Of a DNA stretch of 64,000 nt, positions 34,290 to 45,562 are shown one piece after another. The first letter of the stretch is position 1. Every line of letters starts with the position of its first letter. The position numbers and the translations under genes are program-made. The notes beneath the pieces were generated by a model. The model was not told the DNA's origin. It was given only the letters and a program-made list of their open reading frames with translations, and ran no database searches. The DNA comes from Dastarcus helophoroides (lineage: Eukaryota > Arthropoda > Insecta > Coleoptera > Bothrideridae), in NCBI GenBank assembly GCA_028583605.1, contig CM053337.1, forward strand, positions 19,984,488 through 20,048,487, read 5' to 3'.

Positions 34290-34505
34290 ATATTATTCTC
34301 GTTTTGAAGGTGAATCATTCCCAATTATTGTTGAATATTGTTTGAAGTGCTCCCCCGGCGTTATAGTTAAAATTCTGCCCGAAATCCGCCGTTTTCTACA
34401 TTGTATTAAATATATGGTCTATGCGCAATAAGATCTACGATTTTCGCAATGGAGCTAATGGTAGTTTTATATTTGTTAACATCGTGAAAGCTTTTTAAGA
34501 CTATA
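34290..34505 (-). pseudogene. Dispersed decayed copy of the dysbindin 5' end
   Basis: This closely matches 27775-28005 (the broken tandem copy), including the GCTCCCCCGGCGTTATAGTTAA block, so it descends from that copy rather than from the intact gene. An ATG survives in the dysbindin start position but runs into a stop after about 16 codons. Confidence 0.65.
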
Positions 34506-35945
34506 TGTAACAATATTTTCAAGTCATTAGTTTATCATAAGTAAAGGACAATCTTTTTTAAAATTTATCAATTTAACTACCAATTAATCTACTAAATTAT
34601 AAACTTTGAAGCAACTGTTTATATCAGTTGGTGTATATAAAGTTGCATATGTATGTTACCCTTATTTTGTATTTTATAAAATTTATATTCAATGATTTAT
34701 TAAAAATGAAAAATACTGAATCTGTCTGTAATAACATGTAATCAATACAATTTTTTCATAAAATTTCATTGCTATTCATGTTTTCTTCGCCAGTTATTAC
34801 TTTCACAACACTTTTTTTTTCAGTAAACTGTAATTTTTAAACAAAACTTCCAACAAAAATATACTTCAATTGTCGATTGTGCGCAGAAAATATTGACTGT
34901 AAACTCGAAATTTCGAGAAGAAACTTGAAAATATCTGAAAAGAAAATGTTCCCCCACATTTCGATTTAAATATCGGAAGAGTGGCGAATTAAAGCCAAAC
35001 GTTCAAGTTTAAAACTTAAATTTTCAGAAGATAAAAGAAAAGAATTCGTAAAAAGACGAAATATGGTGGTGATCACCTGTATAAATTTGGATATAGGTAT
35101 TGTAAATTGGTTTGAAGACACATTGATCGATAATGGTAGCTCTAGAGACTATACAGGTTTCTCTATTTAAGACTTTATGTAACAGTTTATCATCGAAAAA
35201 GTAAAGGACAACATTTTTTTAAATTTGTCAATTTAGCATCTATACTATTTAACTAACTACCAATCATTTAGGCCGTTTTTAGAGTCACGCGGGTATCACC
35301 CGTCACCCGCGTGCGGGTAGGTAGGATACATTTGTTTGCAACGACGCACCCGCACGCGGTCACCCGTTCCACTCTAAATAACTTGCTGCAAACAAATGTA
35401 TTCTGCCTACCCGCGCGCGGGTGACGGATGCTACCCGCGTGACTCTAAAAACGGCCTTAATCATAAAGAAAGTTACTTTATGCATTTAATATACGAAATT
35501 GTACACTTTGAGGCAACTGTTTATATCTGTTAGTGTACATAAAGTTGCATACCTATGTTACCTGACTGCTTCTTTATTTTGTATTTTATAAAATTAATTC
35601 ATAATGATTAATTAAAAATGGAAAATATTAAATGTGACTATAAGACGTAATCAATACAATTGTTTTTCATAAAATTTTATTTCTATTCATGTTTTATTGG
35701 CTTTTTCTTCGCCAGTTGCTCCTTTCACAAATCTTCAACAAACTGTCATTTTTAAGTAAAACTTCCAACTAAAATATACTTAATTAAATTTTCGATTGTG
35801 TACAGAAAATATTGACTGTAAACTCGAAATTTCGAGAAGTAACTTGAAAACAGACTCTATGTTTGAAAATGTCTGAAAAGAAAATGCTCCTCCACATTTC
35901 GATTTAAATAACGGAAGAGTGGCGAATGAAAGCCAAAATTTCTTG
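34506..35945 (+). repeat. Direct duplication of AT-rich DNA, second copy carrying a MITE
   Basis: 34506-35005 and 35169-35935 share ordered blocks (TGTATTTTATAAAATT, CTATTCATGTTTT, TTCTTCGCCAGTT, GAAAATATTGACTGTAAACT, CCACATTTCGATTTAAAT). The second copy is interrupted by the 186-bp MITE at 35271 and has other indels. Confidence 0.75.
35271..35456. mobile_element. PIF/Harbinger-type MITE, 186 bp, foldback
   Basis: The termini are a perfect 25-bp inverted repeat beginning GGCCGTTTTTAGAGTCACGC. Similarity continues inward for about 70 bp, so the whole element can fold into one hairpin. It is flanked by the trinucleotide TTA at 35268-35270 and 35457-35459. A 3-bp TWA target duplication with GG-starting termini points to PIF/Harbinger. 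It is GC-rich (CACCCGCGTGCGGGT) and non-coding. Confidence 0.85.
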
Positions 35946-35949
35946 GATT

Positions 35950-38060
35950 TTGTGATAATAGTTTTACAGTTTTGGTATCTGACAATTTAAATTTTAAATT
36001 CGGTTTTTAAATAAAATTTTGAATGTTGGGCCCTTTACTAAAAAATCAAAATATCTTATAAGCCATTATTTTAAGGAGATATTTTTTCAATAAGTTATTT
36101 TTATGAATTTCTTCTAATAATTTTTCTAACATGGCGATTCAACTTAAAAAAAATGTCTAAAATATCGATTCTTTTATAAATTTCGAGTTTTACACAAAAC
36201 TTGAGCATTTTTAAGTTGAAAAATTCAGGTTTTTTTTAAAAACTTTAACCCACCAGCTTTATTTGAAATTTTTAATTTTTTGAAAAAGTGTTAACTTCAT
36301 AATAAAAAATTTCGAAATTTTTTGTTAGGAAGTTGATTTGTTTATATTTCAATTACGATTTCGACGCAAATTCGATTTTTTTCACCAAAATTCGATTTTT
36401 AAGTGAAAACTTCCAAAAAAATATTGAAATTTATAACTTAGTTATCAAATTTTAACTTTAATTAAGAATTTATTGTATTTTTAGTCAAGACATTTCAACT
36501 TTAAATTCATATTTTTAGAAAAACTTGATTTATAAATTTTTACAACTTTTAACGACGAGTTTAAAAAGGTCAAGATTAAAGTCGAAATTTTGAAAAAAAA
36601 AATGAGCTTATTGACTTAAGTTTATTTTTCAAAAGTTTTACATTAGCACTGGTTCAAAATTCGGACTTCTTCAAAATATTTTAACTTTCTTTCTAGACAT
36701 TTAATTTATAAAAAATCCCCTGACCATTTTGAGAAAACACTAAAAGTTTCAGGAAATATCAAAGTTTATTTTTTCAATTTTGTTTCAGGACAAAATGTTG
36801 AGTGTTATTAGTTTTTGTTAATAGATTTTATCTTTTGGAAATGAGAGTTTTTTTAGGAAATTTTGACTTCAAATTTTTTTTCAAAAAGTAAATAAACTGA
36901 GTTCTTCCAAAAAAATTAAATTTTTCAAAAATAGTTGAAACGACTGGAAAAAAATAGAAGTTTTTAAAGAAAAAGTCGAAATTTTCACGAAGCGTCGATA
37001 TTTTCGAAAAAGTTGTTATTCTCAATAAAAGAAATTTTCAAACAAAAAAAATCGGAATATTAAAAATGGTTGAGATTTTTACTGTAACAAATTTTCAAAA
37101 TAAAAAAATCGAAACATTAAAAAAAAAAGTCAAAATCTTAAAAAAAATTGCAAATTACGTGAAAAAGGCAAAATATTAGGAAAAAACTAAATTTTGGAGA
37201 AGAAAAGTCAAAATCATTGATTTTTCAAAGCAAAGTCGGAATTTTCAAAAAAAGAAGTTCTTCAAAAATAATATCGAAATTTCAAAACAATCGAAATTCT
37301 GAAAAAACATTCGAAATTTTTCAAAAAAGGTCAAGTTTCCATAATTGACCGAAATTTTGGAAAGTCGAAATGGTCCAAAATTGTTGAATTCTTTAAAAGT
37401 CCTTTAATCGTCAAAATTTTCAAAAAAAAGTCGAAATTTTAGGGACAAAAAATAGGAATTTTGAAGAAATTGGAAAATTTTAAAAAAGGCAAAATTAAAA
37501 AAAAAGAGCCACATTTTAAAAAAATTGTCCAAATTTGACCAAAAATTGCCAAATCTTTAGAAAACCCAGAATTTTGCAAAATTGTCGAAAAATCAAAAAA
37601 ATCGAAATTTAAAAAAAAAATGAAATTTTAAAAAAAATCTAAATTTCATTAAAATATGGAAATTTTCCCAAAAAAAATCGAAACTTTAAAAAAAGGTCAA
37701 AAAGTCCAAAAATTTGTAAACAAGAATTTTCAAAAAAATTTAAAATTTTGAATAATAACGAAATTTTCAAAAAAAAATTCGAAATTTTAGGGTCGAAAAA
37801 ACGAGAATTTTGAAGAAATTGGAAAATTTTGAAAAATGCAAAATTAAAATAAAAAGAGCGACATTTTGAAAAATAGTCCAAATTGGACCTAAAATTGCCA
37901 AATCTTTGGAAAATCCAGAATTTTGCCAAATCTTTGGAAAATCCAGAATTTCGCCAAATCTTTGGAAAATCAAGAATTTTGCGAAATCATCGAAAATTCA
38001 AAAAAATCGACATTTCAAAAAAAATCGAAATTTTCCCCAAAAAAAATTTTAAAAAGCCTA
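35950..38060. repeat. Diverged AT-rich repeat tract
   Basis: Degenerate TCGAAATTTT-type repeats, mainly in the orientation opposite to 1-22 kb. A local near-duplication lies around 37430-37560 and 37780-37910. No gene is supported. Confidence 0.6.
37890..37985. repeat. Three tandem copies of a 28-bp unit
   Basis: The unit contains CCAAATCTTTGGAAAAT followed by CCAGAATTTTG and is repeated about three times with few changes. Confidence 0.8.
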
Positions 38061-38065
<5 letters not shown>

Positions 38066-38106
<41 letters not shown>

Positions 38107-38113
38107 TTATATA
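38066..38113. repeat. TA dinucleotide microsatellite
   Basis: About 17 uninterrupted TA repeats, then an imperfect TA-rich end. Confidence 0.95.
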
Positions 38114-39610
38114 GGGTATAAGTGAGCCTCCGCAATGTAAAAATTGAATGTCAGTCAGCGTCCGGCGAAACTCGGCGTCCGATATACGGACGCTGAGTGA
38201 CCAGCCCATTTAACAAGCTCAGAGGGGTCTACATGGGTCCTAGATGCGTTTGCAATAAAAAAACGGTGGAGCTTAACTTGTCGGTTTTTGGATAGCCGTA
38301 TAAAATCAAGTTTACTCGTTTGCCGCTACGAGTCGCTTCGATCGATTCGTATATCGCCAAGGCGTATCTAAATTTCAAGCCAGCGGTTCACCCAGCCTCC
38401 AAAACATCGGCAACGTCGTATGCTTCTAATAAATGCATTTCTCTTGAATAAACCAATGAGAACTTCAGTACACTTAGCTCTAGGTTTACCCCTCCGCGCT
38501 GTTTCATTCCTGCAGATGCCCGCGTAAATCGAATCGGCGCGGTATAAAATTAATTCAAATTTACAATGAGACATAAGTTTGGGTTTTGCACAAAGTGAAA
38601 AACGTGCAAATAACTTTTGTTAATTAGTACAATATCATACAAAATAGCTGTTCATACTATAAATTTAGACATTTAAAAATTAATGCATTTTCATTTTATT
38701 GATTATTTTTAACTTTAGTTTAACTCGCGAGAAAAAGTGAACTTTAATTCAGAAATATCAAGGTCTTAAAATGGTTATTCACGAAATAAAATAAAGTACA
38801 TGAACTGAAGAAAATTAGCTGGCAAACATACGTTTCTAAATTTTTAGTGTCATATAATAAATCTAAAGGTATTTAGTTTTTTTGATATTTATTCATATAG
38901 ATAGAAAATCGAAAAGAGTGAGATAGTTTTATTAATTGTGACTACTTCTATTTTTTACCTCTAAAATTATCCAGTTGTTCTTTTCTGGATTTTGACAAGT
39001 GTCGATAGAAATGTTATCTTACATATTTATTTACTTATTAATAATGTAATTTCATGAATATAAATATCAATCTGCACCTTTAAACCTAACTAATAAACTC
39101 TCATAATGACTAAAATGGTAAATGTGATATTCGTCCTGTTGTTTTATTACTGAATATTTAATTCAGGTAACACGACCTATTGTTTAAATATAAAAAAAAC
39201 CTGGTTACGGGCCTGCCTTGAACCTTCCTTATTTGGAACTTTTAGAATCTTGTTAGAACTTCAGCTTGTGACTGGCTCAATTGCTCTAAAAGTAATAAAA
39301 ATCTGTTTTCGAAAGATAATCGATTTATTTTATAAAACGAAAAAAAGTACATTTTTGTTTATGCAGGACAATACAAGTGCGTGCCTTTAAATTTCTTTTT
39401 CTAATGGTATTTAAACAAAAATTGCACTATACATTATATTATTATAATCAAAAGCCATCGTCTATCGCGGCAATGTTATTTTTTATTTTTTACCTAGAGA
39501 GAAATATTGGCCTTATATTATTGTATAAGAGTAATTTAGAAATTAATCAACTTAACAAAACTAAGCTATCATTTGTAGCAAAATACCTATTCTTAACAAA
39601 ATTAAATTCT
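38114..39610. other. Unassigned, partly GC-richer DNA
   Basis: 38114-38580 is distinctly less AT-rich than its surroundings and has a short inverted repeat (TCAGCGTCCG near 38153 and its complement near 38186). I cannot assign it: no convincing ORF, tRNA or transposon end. 38600-39610 is AT-rich and includes the 3' flank of the next gene. Confidence 0.35.
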
Positions 39611-39615
39611 AAATG

Positions 39616-42422
39616 TTACACAACCAGAGCGTAGTGGCAATTTAGCCCCCCGACAAATACATCACGATTCGGGGGGCCTTTCCAGTTTTCCGAATATTCT
39701 TCGTACTGCTCCGCCGCCTGCCTCTCCAACTCCTGATAAACGTTATCGTTGGAGTTGCAATACTGCTCAAGCGCTTGTATTTCTAACTCTTCCGAAACGG
39801 TCGACGTCACGGGCACCGGAATTTCCTCCTCGAAAATTAAACTAACAGTCTTACTAACTACTTCCTCAAAATCACTTTTAACGGCCTTAGAACTACTTGC
39901 TAACGAAAACGGTTCTTTCTTCAGCGGCGAAATCAACACCTCCAGCTCGCCGGAAGAACACGAAGACCTCGCATTCAGAAGGCCGGTTTTCCTGTTATCA
40001 CTGTCGGTCGTTTCCGTCGAAAACGAGCCTTCCTCTTGCCCTTTTCTATCTTTATTCCTTAAAATACTAATCTGCGGTTGAAACGGCTTTTTACTTAATT
40101 TACTCTTCACCCTGCCCAATTGGGTGTCCGCGAAACCGCCCTGCGCGCTGGTCTGCGCCACCGGTTGCTGGTTCTGCTGTTGGCTGTTGATCCAGTGCGC
40201 GGGCGGTTGCGGGAAGTACTGAGGGGAAACGGAACTGGGGAAATTCTGCTGAGGGATGTTGGATCTGGAGTAGTTTTGCGGCATGATCCAGCGTTGCATG
40301 GTTCTGGGTTGGGCCACGGGTTGGTAGAAGTAGGATTGTTGGACGGGGGCCGTTAACGGGTACACTGTGGACGTTCTGTTTTGTTGGAGCATTATCACCG
40401 GTTGGGGGTATTGGTACGTATTTGGGAAATAGGTGTTTTGTCGTTGAAACGTTTGGATGTTCCTGTTGGTTATCACTTGGGACGTGTGGGAAAACGTATT
40501 TGAACAACCACAACTATTGTGAAACGTATTACTGTAGTGTGCATTGAATTGATAATTGTAATTATTAACGTAGGAGTGGGTTATCGGGGTCGATATGAAT
40601 GTACTTCCTAAAGGGTTGATGTTCCTCAGATTAACATCTTCGGACGAGTGATTGTATTCTCTGGAATTTGTAAAGACTTTGCTCGAGACGGATGTTTCTG
40701 GTGATTGAACTTTAGGGACGATTTTTAGAGCGCTTTGCGTTGACACACTTTTTTGAACTTTGGTCGTATCTTGCTTTAAAACTATTTTTTTAACTACTGG
40801 ATTTGTATCTTTTGCGTCTGATGCACTTTGGGATTGGGCGTTGAACACTGTCAGCGATGAGATCGAGGACGTGCACGTTCCGAAATTCGTTATTGGTAAA
40901 GGGATGGCGTCCGGTTTTTCCTTTTCTTCTAAGAACGAAATTTTCGGTTGGGTAACTAATTCCGTTTTTTTAACTACAGGTTTTTCATTGGATGTTAGTC
41001 CTTGAAGTACTGCGGAATATAATCTACGTGAAGGAAAGGATTCAATTTTACTAGAACTACACGATTCTGCGGTTTGCATTGGTAGCAATCTTCCTGTACA
41101 TTTCGACGAACATTTAGATATCCAAGTATTTTGCTCCTTAAACGATTTGGCCAAATTCTACAAAGACGTACGATAATCAACTGTTTAACTACTCCTGGTG
41201 ATCATACCTTCAAATGATCAAAATCCGTGGACGTTTCCGCTATTTCCAAATATTCGGTCCCGTTATCTTGGTCTTCGCTATTTTCAGAAACTAAGAACAT
41301 ATTATTGGGTAATTTGTGAATATTTAACGTTTTATCTTTCGTAACTACCACCCACTTGTGAAACGTGTTACATTGAATGGTTTTCCAGATCATTTTGACT
41401 TTATCTGAAAGTACACTACACATCTAAATTTTCTCTGAAATGCAACACGAGTATAATAAAAATATCACCTACCCGAAGTGATGTGCATCTTTAATTTTTT
41501 CTCTTGGAATCCGTACGTGGTCAGTAGAGGTGATTCGACGTTGACTTCGTACACTGGGGCGTCCCAGATGTTGTTCAAGTTTTCCTTGCAGTATTCGAAA
41601 GGGCCGAAATCGTTTCTACTGTGATTTTCTAAAATTCAGTCACGCTTATTGTACGAGCACTAAGAAAAGAAAGCAACGATGATCTTACGACAATATAAAA
41701 ACCAAATAAACAAATCATCAACTTCTGGCAGAGCCCATGGTTCTCCTACCATTTGGTTTTCCATCTTCCTGGATAAGTACTCAAAATTCGATTTGTATAT
41801 AGTTCGAGTATAACAAAGTTCTCTAGCTTCATTGTATTCGTAATCAGCGTACGTTGCTAGCTTACTATTAGGAATAGAATCCTTAACTGTTCTGGGCCTT
41901 TCTTCTATAATTTTAATGTTATTTAGCTGGTATTCTCTACTGTAAAGACGCTGTCAAAAATGACAGTTTAAGTTAGTTTTCAGGGAACTGGAATTAATTA
42001 ACGGTTAGGGATTCACCTGATTAGCCTTTTGATATGAATTGCTCGTGTACATCCAAGTTTTGTCTCCATTTAAGGCCACATTTTCATAAGCTATTTTGAG
42101 ACGGTCTTTGATGCTCATACCAGGCTATAAAGTGATGCATTTAGGAAAACAAATTTAACGGTTGCTCTATCCAGAGCAACTCAATAAACAACCCACAGAT
42201 TGAAAAGGCAGATGACAAGCCATATACTGGGTGATGGATGCAAATTCGAAAGGTTTTCCAAACTTTGAAGTGTCCATCGAATAATAAACGTCAACAGACA
42301 GAGCAAAACTAAGATAGTACATAAGCATAATTGTCAATGATTATCTTTTTTCGTTATATATTTTTTTTCATTTAAAACCTCACCTTTGGTTTTTCATTGG
42401 TTGCAGTTTTGTGTACTCGTAT
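39616..42422 (-). CDS. Unrecognised multi-exon gene, 804 aa visible, 5' end not found
   Basis: I do not recognise this protein. Seven exons join in frame by eye: 42422-42384, 42308-42197, 42124-42017, 41950-41689, 41628-41473, 41404-41208 and 41157-39616 (stop). The introns are 50-75 bp with GT..AG ends (for example GTGAGG, GTAAGA, GTAGGT, GTATGA donors). All phases agree, giving a 2,415-nt frame without stops. The upstream half has ordinary globular composition (for example FGKPFEFASITQ, WALPEVDDLFIWFLYC, FHKWVVVTKDK). The last exon, 513 residues, is rich in Ser, Gln, Asn, Thr and Tyr, with a PQPVIMLQQNR-like low-complexity centre and an acidic stretch before the C-terminal PPNRDVFVGGLNCHYALVV, so it is likely disordered. 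The 39-nt first exon and the GTGGGT donor at 42196 are the weakest calls. More 5' exons may lie beyond the transposon nest starting near 42.5 kb. Confidence 0.7.
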
Positions 42423-42539
42423 CTAATTAATAAAATTATGGCTGCAGCCTAACAAACTTGTAACTGCTCTCGTCATTCTCCTATTGTTTTGCTTTTAGTC
42501 TCTAATTTTGCCGGATGAAGGGATGAAAAACTGATTTAC

Positions 42540-43055
42540 CACCAGTACATAGATAAAGTGGCTCCAATAAAGGAAATTAAAGTTAAATCTAAGCAAAATT
42601 CATGGTTTGATAAAAAATGTAAAGAAATTGTAGTAGATAAAAACAAGGCATATAAAAAATATTCTTTTATTAGAGAGGAAAGCGATTGGGATAATTATAA
42701 AGTATGTAGAAATAATCTTGTCAAAGTGATACGAAATGCAAAGTGTAATTTTTACAAGAAAATGATCGATGACAATAAGAAAAACAGTAAGCAAATGTGG
42801 AAGCACTTAAAGGAAATGGTTAGTAATAAAAATCAAACGATTAACAGTTTCCAAAATGGGGTAAGTTGAAACGGAACATTATACAACAATAATGATGAAA
42901 TACCAGATGTAATAAATAAATACTATATAGGCAGTATTAAGGGTATAATTACAAGCATTGATTCTAATAACGTAGATAGAAACAATATCTTGAATACTAT
43001 ATCGCAATATGAGTGTACAATGTCAACTTTTGCTAAAATATCGTTGCAAGACTTA
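42540..43055 (+). pseudogene. LINE ORF2 fragment, endonuclease-RT linker
   Basis: The frame reads ...HQYIDKVAPIKEIKVKSKQN, then SWFDKKCKE and a lysine-rich stretch with RNAKCNFYKKMI, the usual linker between endonuclease and RT. An in-frame TGA at 42867-42869 breaks it, after which the same frame continues to the mariner-type insertion at 43056. Confidence 0.7.
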
Positions 43056-45246
43056 TACAGGGTGTTACAAAAGTCCGGGCCGCTACTTCAGGAGCATATT
43101 CTACACATTAAAATATGAAAAATGTTAAAATACATTTTTTCTTTAAATTGCCTCCTTTTTTACTACAAAAAGTTAACGGTTAGTAGCAAAGTCATGAAAT
43201 TGGGCAAGCAGTTGAAGAATTGGATTAGGCATATTCTCATGTAACATTTTTTTTAAATAAGCAGTAGCGTGGTGTGTAGGGGGTTGCCCGCGATTATTTT
43301 TTGCCGTAACTTTTTTGTATTGCAATATTTCTACACAAAAGTGCTATAATCGTAAACAGCAACATTTTTTATACAAAAAAGGTACTCTTTCTCAAAGTCG
43401 CTAAAAGTAACCGTTTCCGAGAAAAAAGCGTTTAAACAAAATTGTTGCATTTATTAGAATTCGTTTTGCAAATTTCTAATTTATCCACTAACTGCATTGA
43501 TATAAAAATAGTACAAAATTAAGAAAAAAAAATCAAAGCAAGTGTTCGAAATTACTGCCCCCTGCAGCAATACATTGCTCGGCTCGTCTTCTGAGGGAAC
43601 TCCTTACTCTTTCGCAAATGCCTGGTGTATTGTGAATCTGGTTGAACCCATTTTCAATTCATTCACGAAGATCATTGATATTGTCAACTGGTGTGGAGTA
43701 GACGATCTGCTTTAGATGTCCCCATAAGTAGAAATCGAGTGGATTGAGGTCAGGAGACCTAGCTGGCCATGGTATCGGACCTCCTCGACCTATCCATCGT
43801 TGATGATAGTTGTTATTCAAAAATTCCCTAGCAACTGCACTAAAATGGGCAGGTGCCCCATCGTGCATTATCCACATTCGCTGTCTTGTTATGAGTGGAA
43901 CATTTTCAAGTAACACGGGTAACTCTGTTTGCAAAAAATGTCTATATGATGCTCCTGTTAACCTATGAGGTAAAAAAAACGGTCCAATTATAGAGTCCCC
44001 TATTATTCCTCCCCAAATGTTAAGTGAAAAATGTTGCTGATGTCTCGACTGAATAACTGCATTGGGATTTTCAACTTGCCACTGATGCATGTTGTGAAAG
44101 TTAAGTATCCCGTTTCTGGTAAAACCCGCTTCGTCCGTAAATAATATGAGCGATGGAAAGTTCTCATTTTCAGCGATCTTATGCAATAGCCAGTTGCAAA
44201 ATTCTATTCTTGGAGGATAATCAGCAGCAAGTAACCCTTGCACTCTTTGAAAATGATAGGGGTAAAATTGGTAAAATTTTAAAATTCGCCAGATAGTTAC
44301 GTGATTTACTCCTTCGGATAAAGCAAGTTGTCTAGTGCTGACACATGGATCTTCTTCAACTCGCTGAAGCACACGCTCCTCTAAATTAGCAACTTCTGCG
44401 TTTGGCCTTCCAACACGTTCGCCTTTGAAAACAAAATTTCCTGTTTCACATAAACGAGCATGAATTTTCTGGAACAATTTTTCTCCTGGTAGGTATCTAT
44501 TAGGAAAACGTTCAGCATAAAGCCGTCTTGCTTCAGCACGATTACAATTTGCAAGCCCGTACATTAAATGCATATCGGCCATTTCTTGATTTGAATAGTC
44601 CATTTTTTCAAAATAATGAAAAGTTAAAAAACTACTACACTTACTATTGATAACAAAAACTGCTAAAGTTTACAGCTTACGACCAAATTTTATCAGTGAC
44701 ACAACATCAATCTCTGGCAGATATTGTCAAGTACAATTGTTTTCTTTACGATCAGTTTGCATGACCAACTTATTTTTTCTTATACAAATTAGTTAGAATT
44801 TCGAAGACGGGATAGGATTATTTAAACGCCTTTTTCTCGGAAACGGTTACTTTTAGCGACTTTGAGAAAGAGTACCTTTTTTGTATAAAAAATGTTGCTT
44901 TTTACGATTATGGCGCTTTTGTGTCGAAATATTGCGATACAAAAAAGTTACGGCAAAAAATAATCGCGGGCAACCCCCTACACACCACGCTACTGCTTAT
45001 TTAAAAAAATATGTTACATGAGAATATGCCTAATCTAATTCTTTAACTGCTTGCCCAATTTCATGACTTTGCTACTAACCGTTAACTTTTTGTAGTAAAA
45101 AAACCACTTTAGGGGCGCCATCTTTAAATGGTCATATCTCCGTTAGAAGGCAATTTAAAGAAAAAAATGTATTTCAACATTTTTCATATTTTAATGTGTA
45201 GAATATGCTCCTGAAGTAGCGGCCCGGACTTTTGTAACACCCTGTA
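43056..45246 (-). mobile_element. Tc1/mariner-superfamily transposon with ~0.4-kb terminal inverted repeats
   Basis: The termini begin TACAGGGTGTTACAAAAGTC and are flanked by TA (43054-43055, 45247-45248), the superfamily's target duplication. The inverted repeats are unusually long: 43056-43440 and 44820-45246 match nearly throughout. The right arm carries an extra segment of about 45 bp around GGAGATATGACCATTTAAAG (near 45115-45150) that the left arm lacks. One transposase gene lies between them. The element sits within LINE sequence, so it inserted after that LINE. Confidence 0.92.
43533..44603 (-). pseudogene. DD41D mariner-type transposase with one in-frame stop
   Basis: This is a cut-and-paste transposase of the IS630/Tc1/mariner superfamily. 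The N-terminal helix-turn-helix region contains NRAEARRLYAERFPNRYLPG (21-40). The DDE domain has catalytic Asp157 (LFTDEAGF), Asp248 (WIMHDGAPAHF) and Asp290 (SPDLNPLDFYLW). Exactly 41 residues separate the second and third Asp, hence DD41D. The frame is open from 44603 to 43659, then a TGA at 43656-43658. The same frame then continues for 41 more codons (IENGFNQI...NFEHLL) to a TGA at 43533. The stop falls where an Arg codon is expected (a CGA to TGA change would do). The catalytic core is intact, but the C-terminus would be lost unless the stop is read through. Confidence 0.88.
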
Positions 45247-45426
45247 TAAACTTATAACTAGCCAAGTTAAAAATTTCAGTACTGACGAAATAAGTTTACC
45301 TATTGTAAAAAATTTGTTTCACGTCCTAGGATATCCTTTTGTGAATTTGATAAACCTAAGCTTAGATATGGGAATTGTCCAAAGAAGGTTTCACCCCTTT
45401 ACCACATCGGCAATTAAATAAATAAT

Positions 45427-45471
45427 TACGCGATACGTATTTCGCCAGCAGAACTGGCATTTTCAAGCGCA
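45427..45471 (-). ncRNA. Hammerhead-like fold, left arm of the Penelope-like element
   Basis: On the minus strand the order is: stem I strand TGCGC; core box TTGAAAA where CTGANGA is canonical; stem II GCCAG/CTGGC with loop TTCTG; GAAA box; stem III ATA/TAT; ATC cleavage-site triplet; then the GCGTA partner of stem I. All three stems pair. The changes C3 to U and G8 to A would keep a base pair at the position of the essential C3-G8 pair. Activity is uncertain. Confidence 0.5.
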
Positions 45472-45562
45472 CTAATCTTAAAAGATTAGCAAAAGATGCA
45501 TCGATGTCATCTGCATTGAGATTGAAATCGATACTGGCGGTCTTTTGCTTTCTTTCCTATTT

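Noticed and set aside
38153..38195. Inverted repeat TCAGCGTCCG as a possible structured RNA
   Set aside because: The arms are only ten bases and no known RNA family or promoter element can be matched.
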